39,866 bases of DNA, from assembly GCA_002430925.1 (NCBI GenBank), contig DJDD01000016.1, forward strand, positions 1-39,866. The letters run 5' to 3'. The DNA comes from Flavobacteriales bacterium UBA5933. Its GTDB lineage: Bacteria; Bacteroidota; Bacteroidia; Flavobacteriales; Weeksellaceae. The first letter of the stretch is position 1. Each line of letters opens with the position of its first letter. Shown piece by piece: positions 1 through 7,922 of this stretch. Below the pieces are notes generated by a model that saw nothing but the letters and a program-made list of their open reading frames with translations, did not search any database and was not told the DNA's origin. The position numbers and the translations under genes were made by a program.

Positions 1-20
1 TGAGACAGCCTCTTTTTATT
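1..20. terminator. Probable right half of a terminator cut by the window edge
   Basis: The window opens with TGAGACAGCCTC followed by five T. This looks like the descending arm and T tract of an intrinsic terminator whose left arm lies outside the window, so the stem itself cannot be confirmed. Confidence 0.4.
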
Positions 21-180
21 TGAACACTAAATGACAAAATGTCCGGTTATTACTAATGGTTTAATTATTGAATATATATTAAGAAATAAAACAATTATAA
101 AATTTAAGTTATAAACTAAATTATAGGAAATGAATCGCTTATCTTTTCAATTTCTTCTATAAAAAATAATTAAAATTTTA

Positions 181-188
181 TACATTTG
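181..188 (+). promoter_or_regulatory. Bacteroidetes -7 promoter element for tig
   Basis: TACATTTG is an exact match to the TAnnTTTG -7 consensus of Bacteroidetes. Its position predicts a transcript start near 191 and a 5' leader of about 15 nt before the ATG at 206. No clear -33 TTG is visible at the preferred spacing. Confidence 0.6.
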
Positions 189-205
189 CACCCAAATTAA
201 GGTAG

Positions 206-1528
206 ATGAATATTACTAAAAACACAACAGGGGATTTAAGCGCAGTTTTAACTGTAACTGTTGACAAAGCAGATTATCAAGAAAAAGTAGTTGACGTATT
301 AAACCAATACAGAAAAACAGCTAATATTAAAGGTTTCCGTAAAGGACAAGTTCCTATGAGTTTTGTAAAAAAACAATACGAGCAAGCTGTAATTTTTGAT
401 ACTGTAAATGAATTATTACAAAAAAGTGTTTCTGAATACATCAACACAGAAAAATTATCAATTTTAGGAAATCCAGTTCCTGTAATTAAAGATATTGATT
501 GGGATGCTGAACAATTAAACTTTGATTTCGAATTAGGATTAGCTCCAGAATTTGATGTAGACTTATCTAAAATCGAAATCGAAAACTATAAAGTTAAAGT
601 TGCTGACGAAGAAATTCAAAAATATGTAGATAATTTTGCTGCACGTTTTGGATCTTTAAAATCATTAGCTGAAGCTGAAGCTGGAGCTGTTTTAAAAGTT
701 GAAGCTAAAGTTGAAGGACAAGAAGAAGCTAAAGCTACTTTTATTCGTTTAGAAGATTTAAAAGATGCATCTGCTTTCATTGGTAAAAAAGCTGGTGATG
801 TAGTAGAAGTTAACACAAAAGATATTTTTGATACAGCAGAAGAAGCTGCTCAAGAATTAAATACTGAAGTTTCTGAAGAAGGAGTTGTAGTTACTTATAC
901 AATTAAAGAAATCAACAAAACTGAGAAATCAGAAATTAACCAAGAATTATTTGATAAAGTATACGGAGAAGGAGCTGTAGATTCAGAAGAAGCATTCCGT
1001 AACAAAATCAAAGAAGAGTCAGAAAACATGTATAATAAAGAATCTGACAAACAAATCATTAATGATGTTGTAGCAAAATTAGTTGAAACAATTAAATTTG
1101 ATTTACCAACAGAATTTTTAACAAAATGGTTACAAACTTCTAACGAAAACATCACTTCAGAAGAACAAGCTAAAGAAGAATTAGCTAAAATGGATAAAGG
1201 TTTACGTTACCAATTAATTGAAGCTAAAATAGCTGAAATTAATAATGTAGAAGTAACTGCTGAAGAAGTTAAAGAGGCTGCATACGCTGCAATTAAAGAT
1301 CAATTAAAAATGTACGGTCAAACTTCTATTCCTGAAGAAACATTACAACAAATTGCAATGTCTGCTCTTCAAAATCAAGAAGAATACAACCGTTTATCAT
1401 ACCAAGCATTTACAGATAAAATGTTAGCAATCTTCAAGAACAACGTTAAATTAAACGAAAAAGAAGTTACATTTGACGAGTTTGTAGATATAATCACAGA
1501 AAAGAATAAAGAATTAGCAGAAGCTTAA
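206..1528 (+). CDS. tig: Trigger factor, ribosome-associated chaperone
   Basis: Trigger factor binds the ribosome exit tunnel and holds nascent chains until they fold. The N-terminal ribosome-binding domain shows the signature GFRKGQVP at about residues 43-50. A middle segment (about 150-240) corresponds to the FKBP-like domain, which is divergent here, as is usual in Bacteroidetes. The rest is the long acidic helical chaperone arm. The length of 440 residues is normal. The ATG follows a -7 promoter element by 17 nt. The next gene, clpP, starts 52 nt downstream without an intervening terminator, so the two are probably co-transcribed, the common tig-clpP arrangement. Recognised from the domain order and the ribosome-docking motif. 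Confidence 0.95.
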   Translation: MNITKNTTGDLSAVLTVTVDKADYQEKVVDVLNQYRKTANIKGFRKGQVPMSFVKKQYEQAVIFDTVNELLQKSVSEYINTEKLSILGNPVPVIKDIDWDAEQLNFDFELGLAPEFDVDLSKIEIENYKVKVADEEIQKYVDNFAARFGSLKSLAEAEAGAVLKVEAKVEGQEEAKATFIRLEDLKDASAFIGKKAGDVVEVNTKDIFDTAEEAAQELNTEVSEEGVVVTYTIKEINKTEKSEINQELFDKVYGEGAVDSEEAFRNKIKEESENMYNKESDKQIINDVVAKLVETIKFDLPTEFLTKWLQTSNENITSEEQAKEELAKMDKGLRYQLIEAKIAEINNVEVTAEEVKEAAYAAIKDQLKMYGQTSIPEETLQQIAMSALQNQEEYNRLSYQAFTDKMLAIFKNNVKLNEKEVTFDEFVDIITEKNKELAEA

Positions 1529-1580
1529 TTATAATCTTCTAAAAAAATTCTTTACCTTTCATTTTAAAATCTAAAAAACA

Positions 1581-2246
1581 ATGAAAAACGTAGGAGAAGA
1601 ATTTAAAAAATACGCAGCGTTAGACAAAGGTATTAGCTCTTTACATTTAGAAAGCTATATCCAAAACATGACGCCATACATTGTTGAAGAAAGAAAACTG
1701 AACGTTGCACAAATGGACGTTTTCTCTCGTTTAATGATGGATAGAATTATCTTTTTAGGAACAGCTATTGATGATCAAGTTGCGAACATCATTCAAGCTC
1801 AATTATTGTTCTTAGAAAGTGTTGATTCTACAAAAGACATTCAGATTTATGTAAACTCACCAGGCGGAGGAGTTTATGCAGGATTAGGTATCTATGATAC
1901 GATGCAGTTAGTTAAACCTGATGTAGCAACAATTTGTACTGGTATGGCTGCCTCTATGGGTGCTGTATTATTAGCTGCTGGTGCTGCTGGAAAACGCTCT
2001 GCATTAAAACATTCTCGTGTAATGATTCATCAACCCTTAGGTGGTGCTCAAGGTCAAGCAACTGATATGGAAATAACATTGAAAGAAATCTTGAAATTGA
2101 AAAAAGAATTATATGATATTCTTGCACACCACTCTGGTCAAACTTTCGAACAAATCGAAAAAGATGGAGAAAGAGATTACTGGATGACTTCTCAGGAAGC
2201 AAAAGATTATGGAATGATTGATGAAGTTTTATCTCCACGATCATAA
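1581..2246 (+). CDS. clpP: ATP-dependent Clp protease proteolytic subunit
   Basis: ClpP forms the tetradecameric serine-protease barrel that degrades substrates fed by ClpX or another Clp ATPase. The catalytic triad is visible: Ser125 in GMAASMG, His150 in MIHQPLGG and Asp199 in GERDYW. The oxyanion-region motif NSPGG is at about 92-96. At 221 residues it is slightly longer than the enterobacterial protein because of an N-terminal extension of about 20 residues that may be a propeptide. It follows tig, probably in the same transcript, and ends at a strong terminator (2264-2300), so clpX is transcribed separately. Confidence 0.97.
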   Translation: MKNVGEEFKKYAALDKGISSLHLESYIQNMTPYIVEERKLNVAQMDVFSRLMMDRIIFLGTAIDDQVANIIQAQLLFLESVDSTKDIQIYVNSPGGGVYAGLGIYDTMQLVKPDVATICTGMAASMGAVLLAAGAAGKRSALKHSRVMIHQPLGGAQGQATDMEITLKEILKLKKELYDILAHHSGQTFEQIEKDGERDYWMTSQEAKDYGMIDEVLSPRS

Positions 2247-2263
2247 AATAAAACAAAATGATA

Positions 2264-2303
2264 AAAAAACCATTTCAACAATGAATTGAAATGGTTTTTT
2301 TTT
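2264..2303 (+). terminator. Intrinsic terminator after clpP
   Basis: A perfect 15-bp stem, AAAAAACCATTTCAA (2264-2278) paired with 2286-2300, has a 7-nt loop and continues into a T tract. It separates tig-clpP from clpX. Confidence 0.9.
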
Positions 2304-2444
2304 GAAATATTTTTTTGTTAAATAAACGTAGAAATTCACTAATAATCAATGCTACAAAAAATAGATAAATTTATCCGATTTTCTTTAGAAGTGTTGATAA
2401 TCTATAATTTAACAAAGAAATTTTTTTGGAAAAAAGAAAATAGG

Positions 2445-2452
2445 TAAATTTG
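2445..2452 (+). promoter_or_regulatory. -7 promoter element for clpX
   Basis: TAAATTTG matches TAnnTTTG exactly. A TTG at 2426-2428 lies 16 nt upstream, one short of the usual 17-23 nt spacing. The predicted transcript start near 2455 leaves a leader of about 20 nt before the TTG start codon at 2475. Confidence 0.6.
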
Positions 2453-2474
2453 TAAACTAAATAAATAATAAAAA

Positions 2475-3623
2475 TTGGAAGAAAATAAGTGCTCTTTTTG
2501 CGGAAAAAGCAGAAACGAAGTAAATATTTTAGTATCAGGTATAGACGGTAATATTTGCGATAATTGTATTGAACAAGCTCATGGTATTGTTTTAGAAGAA
2601 TCTAAATTTCAAGAAAACAATGATTTAATAAAACCATTGGCATTAAAATCTCCTAAAGAAATTAAAGAGTTTCTTGATGAGTATGTAATAGGACAAGATC
2701 AGGCAAAAAAAATATTATCAGTTGCTGTTTACAATCATTATAAAAGAATATTACTAGATAAAAATAATGACGTAGAAATTGATAAATCTAACGTTATTTT
2801 AGTTGGAGAAACTGGTAGTGGAAAAACATTATTAGCTAAAACTATTGCAAAATTATTAAATGTACCATTTGCTATAGTTGATGCAACTGTATTAACAGAA
2901 GCAGGATATGTTGGAGAAGACGTAGAAAGTATTCTTACGCGCTTGTTACAAGCTGCTGATTATAATTTAGAATTAGCTGAAAAAGGTATCGTTTTTATTG
3001 ACGAAGTGGATAAAATAGCTAGAAAAAGTGATAACCCATCTATTACTAGAGATGTTTCTGGAGAAGGAGTTCAACAAGCTTTATTGAAAATTTTAGAGGG
3101 TACAGTTGTAAACGTTCCACCAAAAGGAGGTCGTAAACATCCTGATCAAAAATTTATAGAAGTTAATACGAAAGATATTCTTTTTATTGCTGGTGGTGCA
3201 TTTTCTGGTATAGAAAAACATATTGCAGATCGTTTAAAGAAACATGTTATTGGTTTTAAAAATGAAGATCAAAAAGAAGTTGAAAATCTTTTAGATGAAG
3301 TAAATGCTCAAGATTTGAAAAATTTTGGAATTATTCCAGAATTGATTGGTCGTTTACCTATTATAACTTATTTAAAAGCTTTAGACAAAGAAGCTATGCG
3401 AGCTATTTTAACTGAGCCTAAAAATTCATTAATAAAACAATATACAAAGTTATTCGAATTAGACGATAAAGAACTTATTGTTACAGATGAAACATTGAAT
3501 AAAATTGTAGATCGTGCTGATGAATTAGGTTTAGGAGCACGTGGTTTAAGAGCTGTAACGGAAGAAATATTTACAGATTACATGTATAATATTAAAGATT
3601 TACCAAAAAAAGTAATAATATAA
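2475..3623 (+). CDS. clpX: ATP-dependent Clp protease ATP-binding subunit ClpX
   Basis: ClpX is the AAA+ unfoldase that recognises tagged proteins and threads them into ClpP. The zinc-binding domain has Cys6, Cys9, Cys28 and Cys31. Walker A GETGSGKT is at 111-118, the pore loop GYVG at 144-147, Walker B IVFIDE at about 172-177, and the RKH loop and the ClpP-docking IGF tripeptide are both present. The start is TTG: an in-frame stop at 2469-2471 excludes anything further upstream, and a later start would cut the zinc domain. At 382 residues the protein stops roughly 25-30 residues earlier than typical ClpX, just after PKKVII. No frameshift continuation is visible downstream. Confidence 0.95.
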   Translation: MEENKCSFCGKSRNEVNILVSGIDGNICDNCIEQAHGIVLEESKFQENNDLIKPLALKSPKEIKEFLDEYVIGQDQAKKILSVAVYNHYKRILLDKNNDVEIDKSNVILVGETGSGKTLLAKTIAKLLNVPFAIVDATVLTEAGYVGEDVESILTRLLQAADYNLELAEKGIVFIDEVDKIARKSDNPSITRDVSGEGVQQALLKILEGTVVNVPPKGGRKHPDQKFIEVNTKDILFIAGGAFSGIEKHIADRLKKHVIGFKNEDQKEVENLLDEVNAQDLKNFGIIPELIGRLPIITYLKALDKEAMRAILTEPKNSLIKQYTKLFELDDKELIVTDETLNKIVDRADELGLGARGLRAVTEEIFTDYMYNIKDLPKKVII

Positions 3624-3656
3624 TTCATTGTGTTATAACTTTTTATTTTTTTTATA

Positions 3657-3664
3657 TATATTTG
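3657..3664 (+). promoter_or_regulatory. -7 promoter element for the T9SS cargo gene
   Basis: TATATTTG matches TAnnTTTG exactly. The predicted transcript start near 3667 gives a leader of about 70 nt, longer than for most genes in this window. The nearest upstream TTG (3628-3630) is too far away to be a normal -33 element. Confidence 0.5.
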
Positions 3665-3738
3665 TGATAGTTTTAATATTATTAACACAATAAATATAAA
3701 TAGTAAAACTAACTAGCTAAAAAAACAACATAAAAATT

Positions 3739-5838
3739 ATGAAAAAGAATCTACTTGCTTTATTTGCATTAGGTGGAATATTTAGTACCTCTTATGCACA
3801 AGATACATATATTAATGATGCAGTTGTTGTGAAAGTCAATCCAAGTACATTATTTTATAATGGAGGAGCTGTAGCTGTAAATACATCAAATACTACAGAT
3901 ACAACAGAAAAAATCATTAATGAGGGAAACATTCAAATTGAAGGTAATTTTTCAAATGCTAATACCACAGGTAAAAATTTTGTAAATAGATATACAAATG
4001 ATACATCTTACGGACAGTTAAGAATTAATGATGGAAGTAATGTTACTGGTAAAGTTATTATGGAAAGAGTAAAACCAAATATAACTAGTAGTAATGAATA
4101 TTTAACAGCATTACCTTTCCAAAATATAACTGCAGAAGCTCTTATTAACACAATTACTGGTGGAACTATATTTAGTGGAGAATGTGGTGTAAATGTTAAT
4201 TGTGGCACAACTAAACGTGCTCAACAATCTCTATTAGTATGGGATATTGCAGAAACTGAATACGATGCGGTTCCTACAGGTACAAAAATTATTCCATACA
4301 AAAGATATTTATTACAATTTAAAGATAATAATAGCTTAGTAACAGCTTTCAATAGTTTAACTAGTGCTACCAAAATTGGCTTAACAGGTTATCCAAATAA
4401 TGCAGCTGTTACTGAAACTATAAAATCAGGATGGAGAACAGGTCAAGATTATGCTGATGTTTTATATCCTAATTGGAAAAATAACACAAATAATTATGGT
4501 CAACAATATTATACTTATTTAGGTAATACTGCAACAGATGTACTTTTTGGTAAAAACCAACATCGTTTAGCTAATCCATATACATCAAATTTAGATTTAT
4601 CTAACATTACTAAAGGTGGTGCTTCTTGGATTAAATTTACAACAGCAGGTGGTCTTCAAAGTCCTACTGAAGTGTTTGATACAGCGCTTAGATTCCAAAT
4701 TGTAAAAATAGCCAATGGTTATACAATGGATTGGGGTTCTGGTTTTGGTTCTGGAAGTAAATCATCTGATACTACAACATTTGCTGCTTATTTAAAAAAG
4801 AATGATGCAGGTACATTTTTTTGGACAGGTAGTTGGCAAGCTTTGTTAGTAAAGCCATATGAAACATTTTATATAGATTATTATAAATTAAATAAAACAG
4901 GTAATAATGGTACCCGTTTAATATCTGCCACATTAAATTTATCTGATGCAAATAAAACATTTGCTTATGATTATTCTAACGTGTCAACAGATGCAACTGG
5001 TTTACCAAATGGAGTATATGCTAGATCAGCTAATTCAACAACAAATAATAAAGTTTCAACTCTTTTAAATAATGAAGATTTAAAAGCAAAAGGATTAGTT
5101 ACTGATTTTGATTTTACTCAATTAGAGTTGTATGTATCAAATAAAAGTGAAAAAACTATACAAGGTAGTGCTGCATATTTATTAAACGCTAGTTTTATGA
5201 AAACGGGTGATTCAACAACTGCTACTACAGTTTCAAATCCAGTATTTTTTTATGAAGAAAATGAAAGCGGAGATGTTTTAACAGATGTTCAAACTACTTC
5301 TAATGAATTTAATTCAGAGGACTACATCGGAAAACCAATTCGTGTAGGTTTTAATAAATTAACTGAAGGAACAACATATAATTTAAACCTTAATTTATAT
5401 GAATATTCAATATTAAACGAAGTTAAAAACTTAAACTTGGGTAAATATTATTTATATGATAAAGTAAAAAATACCGTTACTGAGGTTAATGAATCAACTG
5501 AAGTTACTTTTACTGCTGATGATAAAATAAATGATCGTTTTGAATTTTATTGGAATGAAAAACCTTCTAGTACTTTAAGTACTGATGATTTAACTAAAAC
5601 AAATACAACTTATTTATATTCTGATGCGAATAGAAATCAATTTGTTCGTTTTGAAAAATCAAACACAACAGCTGATATTTCAGTATTTGATTTAACTGGT
5701 CGTCAAATTTTCTCTAAAAATGCAGTTTCTACAAATTCAGATTATCAATTGAATTTTATTAATATACCTTCTATTTATGTTGTTAAAATAACATATAAAG
5801 ATGGTAAAACTGTAACTAAGAAAACAATCAAAAAATAA
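3739..5838 (+). CDS. Secreted protein with T9SS type A sorting domain, function unknown
   Basis: A 699-residue secreted protein. A Sec signal peptide occupies about residues 1-20, ending SYAQ. The last 70 or so residues form a T9SS type A sorting tail: a predicted beta-sandwich containing ISVFDLTGRQIF, a NIPSIYVVKI strand and the basic end KTVTKKTIKK. The 550 residues between are rich in Asn, Thr, Ser, Gly and Tyr, typical of surface-exposed beta structure, and I recognise no catalytic motif. It lies 9 nt upstream of a small PID-tailed membrane protein, so the two are probably one transcript. It could be an adhesin or a surface structural protein; the sequence does not decide. Confidence 0.85.
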   Translation: MKKNLLALFALGGIFSTSYAQDTYINDAVVVKVNPSTLFYNGGAVAVNTSNTTDTTEKIINEGNIQIEGNFSNANTTGKNFVNRYTNDTSYGQLRINDGSNVTGKVIMERVKPNITSSNEYLTALPFQNITAEALINTITGGTIFSGECGVNVNCGTTKRAQQSLLVWDIAETEYDAVPTGTKIIPYKRYLLQFKDNNSLVTAFNSLTSATKIGLTGYPNNAAVTETIKSGWRTGQDYADVLYPNWKNNTNNYGQQYYTYLGNTATDVLFGKNQHRLANPYTSNLDLSNITKGGASWIKFTTAGGLQSPTEVFDTALRFQIVKIANGYTMDWGSGFGSGSKSSDTTTFAAYLKKNDAGTFFWTGSWQALLVKPYETFYIDYYKLNKTGNNGTRLISATLNLSDANKTFAYDYSNVSTDATGLPNGVYARSANSTTNNKVSTLLNNEDLKAKGLVTDFDFTQLELYVSNKSEKTIQGSAAYLLNASFMKTGDSTTATTVSNPVFFYEENESGDVLTDVQTTSNEFNSEDYIGKPIRVGFNKLTEGTTYNLNLNLYEYSILNEVKNLNLGKYYLYDKVKNTVTEVNESTEVTFTADDKINDRFEFYWNEKPSSTLSTDDLTKTNTTYLYSDANRNQFVRFEKSNTTADISVFDLTGRQIFSKNAVSTNSDYQLNFINIPSIYVVKITYKDGKTVTKKTIKK

Positions 5839-5847
5839 AACCTAATT

Positions 5848-6087
5848 ATGAAAAAATATTTAAAACTAAGCTTATTTATACTTTCGTTAGTATTATCAAC
5901 AAGTTTTGCTTTTGCTGATGATGGTTGGGATGGAGATGATACTCCTCCAGCTCCAGGAGATCAAGAACAACAAGGTGATGGTACACAAAAAACACCAATA
6001 GATAATTATTTACCTATTTTAATTCTTACAGCAGTAACAATTGCAGGTATATATTCTTATAAGGAAAGAAAACTTATTCAAAAATAA
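5848..6087 (+). CDS. Small secreted protein with PID-type C-terminal sorting tail
   Basis: A 79-residue protein in three parts. A signal peptide covers about 1-23 (ending SFAFA). A short acidic Asp/Pro/Gln/Gly-rich segment follows (24-50). The tail has PIDNYLPIL, then a hydrophobic membrane helix and the basic end KERKLIQK. This tripartite tail (short motif, transmembrane helix, basic cluster) matches what I recall being called the PID-CTERM sorting signal in Flavobacteriia, analogous to PEP-CTERM and presumably handled by an exosortase-family enzyme. No such enzyme lies in this window. The gene starts 9 nt after the T9SS cargo gene and ends at a terminator. Sorting function is inferred from the tail alone. 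Confidence 0.7.
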   Translation: MKKYLKLSLFILSLVLSTSFAFADDGWDGDDTPPAPGDQEQQGDGTQKTPIDNYLPILILTAVTIAGIYSYKERKLIQK

Positions 6088-6100
6088 ATTCTTAAATTTA

Positions 6101-6131
6101 AAACCTCAATCAGTTTGATTGAGGTTTTTTT
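6101..6131 (+). terminator. Intrinsic terminator after the PID-tailed gene
   Basis: A perfect 12-bp stem, AAACCTCAATCA (6101-6112) paired with 6116-6127, has a GTT loop and runs into a T tract. It closes the transcript of the two surface-protein genes. Confidence 0.88.
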
Positions 6132-6152
6132 ATTCTACAAAACAAACCAAAA

Positions 6153-7451
6153 ATGAAAAATAAATATATACTACCAATCCTAGTATTGGGAAGTACTGCA
6201 TTCGGTCAGTTTACAGTTTCAGGACAATTTGAAAACTATCCTGATAAAAGTGTTCTTGTAAAAATATATGACAATGCTGAACTTAAATTACTTAAAAACA
6301 CAAAAACAGATAAACAAGGAAATTTTTCTGCTAATGTTCCAAAAGAATATACAGGTATAGTGCGTGTAGATTTACCTACAGGAGAAAACATTTCTTTATT
6401 AACAGATAATAAAAACATAAAGTTCAAAACAACTACTGGACAAGATTTTGCTAAAAATTTGACTGTTATTGAAGGTGATGCTCAAAAAGATTTGGTAAAA
6501 GCAGAAGAATTACAACCTCTAAACGATGTACAAGCACAAGTATTTCCATATTTAATGCAAATGTACAAACCTACTGATGAATTTTACGTTGCAATGGTAA
6601 AAGAAGATAAACGTATTAATTCTATAAAAAACAATACTAAATTCACTCCTTTAGTTAGCTATATCAATAGTCTAAAAGAATTAAAACAAAAAGCTCAAAA
6701 TAATACAGATCCTCAATTAGAAGAAAATATCATAAAACATTTTGTAAATGATGACGAAAAATTAGAACAATCTGGTTTATTCGGTGATTTAGTTTTTGCT
6801 TATATCAATTCTAGCATTGCAAAAGCTGGTGGAAAAGATATAGAAAACAGCCTTATTTTAGCAACAGACAACATTCTTGATAAAACTGATATACAAACGA
6901 CGAGAGGGCAAAATGTTTTAACAACAATTCTAAATTTTGTACCAGCAGATCAATATCCAAATTTTCATAAAAAATATGTAGATAAAGTAAATGGATTGAC
7001 ATGTAAAATTACTGAACAATTAAAAAAGAAAGTTGGACAAGCATCAGGGATAAAAATTGGTACTAAAGTACCTAATATAACTTTTGATCAAGCCATTAAA
7101 GGGAAAAAATCTTTATATGATATTAAAGCAAACCAAAAATTAATTGTTTTTTGGGCTTCTTGGTGTCCTGCTTGTCAACAAGAAATTCCTTATATAAAAG
7201 AATATTACAAAGATTTTAAAGCAAAAGGAGGAGAAATTGTTGCGATATCTTTAGATTACGATAAAAATGAGTTTGAAAAAGCAATTAAAGATTTTTCTTG
7301 GTACAATTATACTGACTTATTGCGTTGGGATTCTCCAATAGTAGAACAATTTGGTATAGAATCTACTCCTACTCTATTGTTAGTAGATAAAGACAATAAA
7401 TTAATAAAAGTTGCGCATCACATTTCAGAATTTGAAGCAGCTGCTAAATAA
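6153..7451 (+). CDS. TlpA-family thiol-disulfide oxidoreductase
   Basis: A periplasmic thioredoxin-fold protein of 432 residues. A signal peptide spans about 1-18 (ending STAFGQ). The N-terminal part (about 20-130) resembles the small beta domain DUF4369 often found before TlpA domains in Bacteroidetes. A helical linker follows, then a thioredoxin/AhpC-TSA fold from about residue 300. The active site WCPAC is at residues 337-341 (Cys338 and Cys341), and the cis-proline loop STPTLL is near the end. Such proteins reduce or exchange disulfides in the periplasm; the substrate is not evident. It sits between two terminators, so it is monocistronic. No clear TAnnTTTG element precedes it. Confidence 0.88.
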   Translation: MKNKYILPILVLGSTAFGQFTVSGQFENYPDKSVLVKIYDNAELKLLKNTKTDKQGNFSANVPKEYTGIVRVDLPTGENISLLTDNKNIKFKTTTGQDFAKNLTVIEGDAQKDLVKAEELQPLNDVQAQVFPYLMQMYKPTDEFYVAMVKEDKRINSIKNNTKFTPLVSYINSLKELKQKAQNNTDPQLEENIIKHFVNDDEKLEQSGLFGDLVFAYINSSIAKAGGKDIENSLILATDNILDKTDIQTTRGQNVLTTILNFVPADQYPNFHKKYVDKVNGLTCKITEQLKKKVGQASGIKIGTKVPNITFDQAIKGKKSLYDIKANQKLIVFWASWCPACQQEIPYIKEYYKDFKAKGGEIVAISLDYDKNEFEKAIKDFSWYNYTDLLRWDSPIVEQFGIESTPTLLLVDKDNKLIKVAHHISEFEAAAK

Positions 7452-7457
7452 AATTTG

Positions 7458-7492
7458 AAAAGAGGTTAAAATATGTTTTTAACCTCTTTTTT
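7458..7492 (+). terminator. Intrinsic terminator after the TlpA-like gene
   Basis: AAAGAGGTTAAAAA pairs with TTTTTAACCTCTTT across a short loop (about 7471-7475), followed by further T residues. Confidence 0.85.
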
Positions 7493-7879
7493 ATTTTATG
7501 AAATTGTTCAGGCTATTTTTTTGAATTATCTCTAGTATTAATTATTAGTATTTTATTTGCAATAGTGATTGAAGCGACATCCTTTTTAGATTGGTCATTA
7601 TTCTTCAAGTCAGCTCAATGACCAATCTAAAAAGATATAGCGAAAAAGCACGACCCGAAGGGATTGCCCTAAAAATAAATATAACTTAAAAATTATTTAA
7701 ATAGCTTTTGTAAAAGTTGGGCAATCGCTACGCGCCGGGCTTTCCTTTCCAATCTTTGCAAACAAGTAAATAATTAAAATTTAAATAGAATTCTTTGCAA
7801 AGGATTTCCAATGCAATCCCTATTGCAAATAAAAATGACTTCAACTTTTTATGCGTCATGTTTTGGCATTTTCATTTTA
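7493..7879. other. Gene-free region holding two inverted repeats
   Basis: About 390 bp between the TlpA-like gene's terminator and the addA promoter hold no convincing gene. The left half carries the repeat element described separately (7582-7743), including a GC-rich patch CGCGCCGGGC (7731-7740) that stands out in this AT-rich genome. The right half holds smaller dyads: TTTGCAA (7794-7800) with TTGCAAA (7823-7829), and ATGAC (7835-7839) with GTCAT (7855-7859). A reading frame at 7795-7989 runs into the start of addA and has no protein-like features. Confidence 0.7.
7582..7743. repeat. REP-like extragenic element made of two adjacent inverted repeats
   Basis: The first hairpin is a perfect 18-bp inverted repeat: CTTTTTAGATTGGTCATT at 7582-7599 and its complement at 7617-7634, with a 17-nt loop. 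The second begins 11 nt later. Positions 7645-7669 and 7719-7743 are inverted copies matching at 20 of 25 positions, including an uninterrupted GATTGCCC/GGGCAATC core. Words such as GATATAGCG, CGACCCG and CGCGCCGGGC resemble dispersed intergenic repeats I recall from flavobacterial genomes. There is no transposase gene, so this would be a non-autonomous or REP-type element. Its copy number cannot be judged from one window. Confidence 0.6.
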
Positions 7880-7887
7880 TATATTTG
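7880..7887 (+). promoter_or_regulatory. -7 promoter element for the addA-like gene
   Basis: TATATTTG matches TAnnTTTG exactly. The predicted transcript start near 7890 precedes the TTG start codon at 7923 by about 33 nt. A TTG at 7863-7865 is only 14 nt upstream, too close for a normal -33 box. Confidence 0.55.
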
Positions 7888-7922
7888 AGAAGATTGTTTA
7901 ACTTTCATAAAAATTCAGAACA

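Noticed and set aside
3624..3660. A frameshift explaining the short ClpX C terminus
   Set aside because: No frame downstream of the stop continues the missing residues; the sequence is AT-rich and non-coding.
7582..7634. A phage or plasmid attachment site
   Set aside because: The perfect inverted repeat is flanked by no integrase, tRNA or direct repeats; a dispersed repeat fits better.
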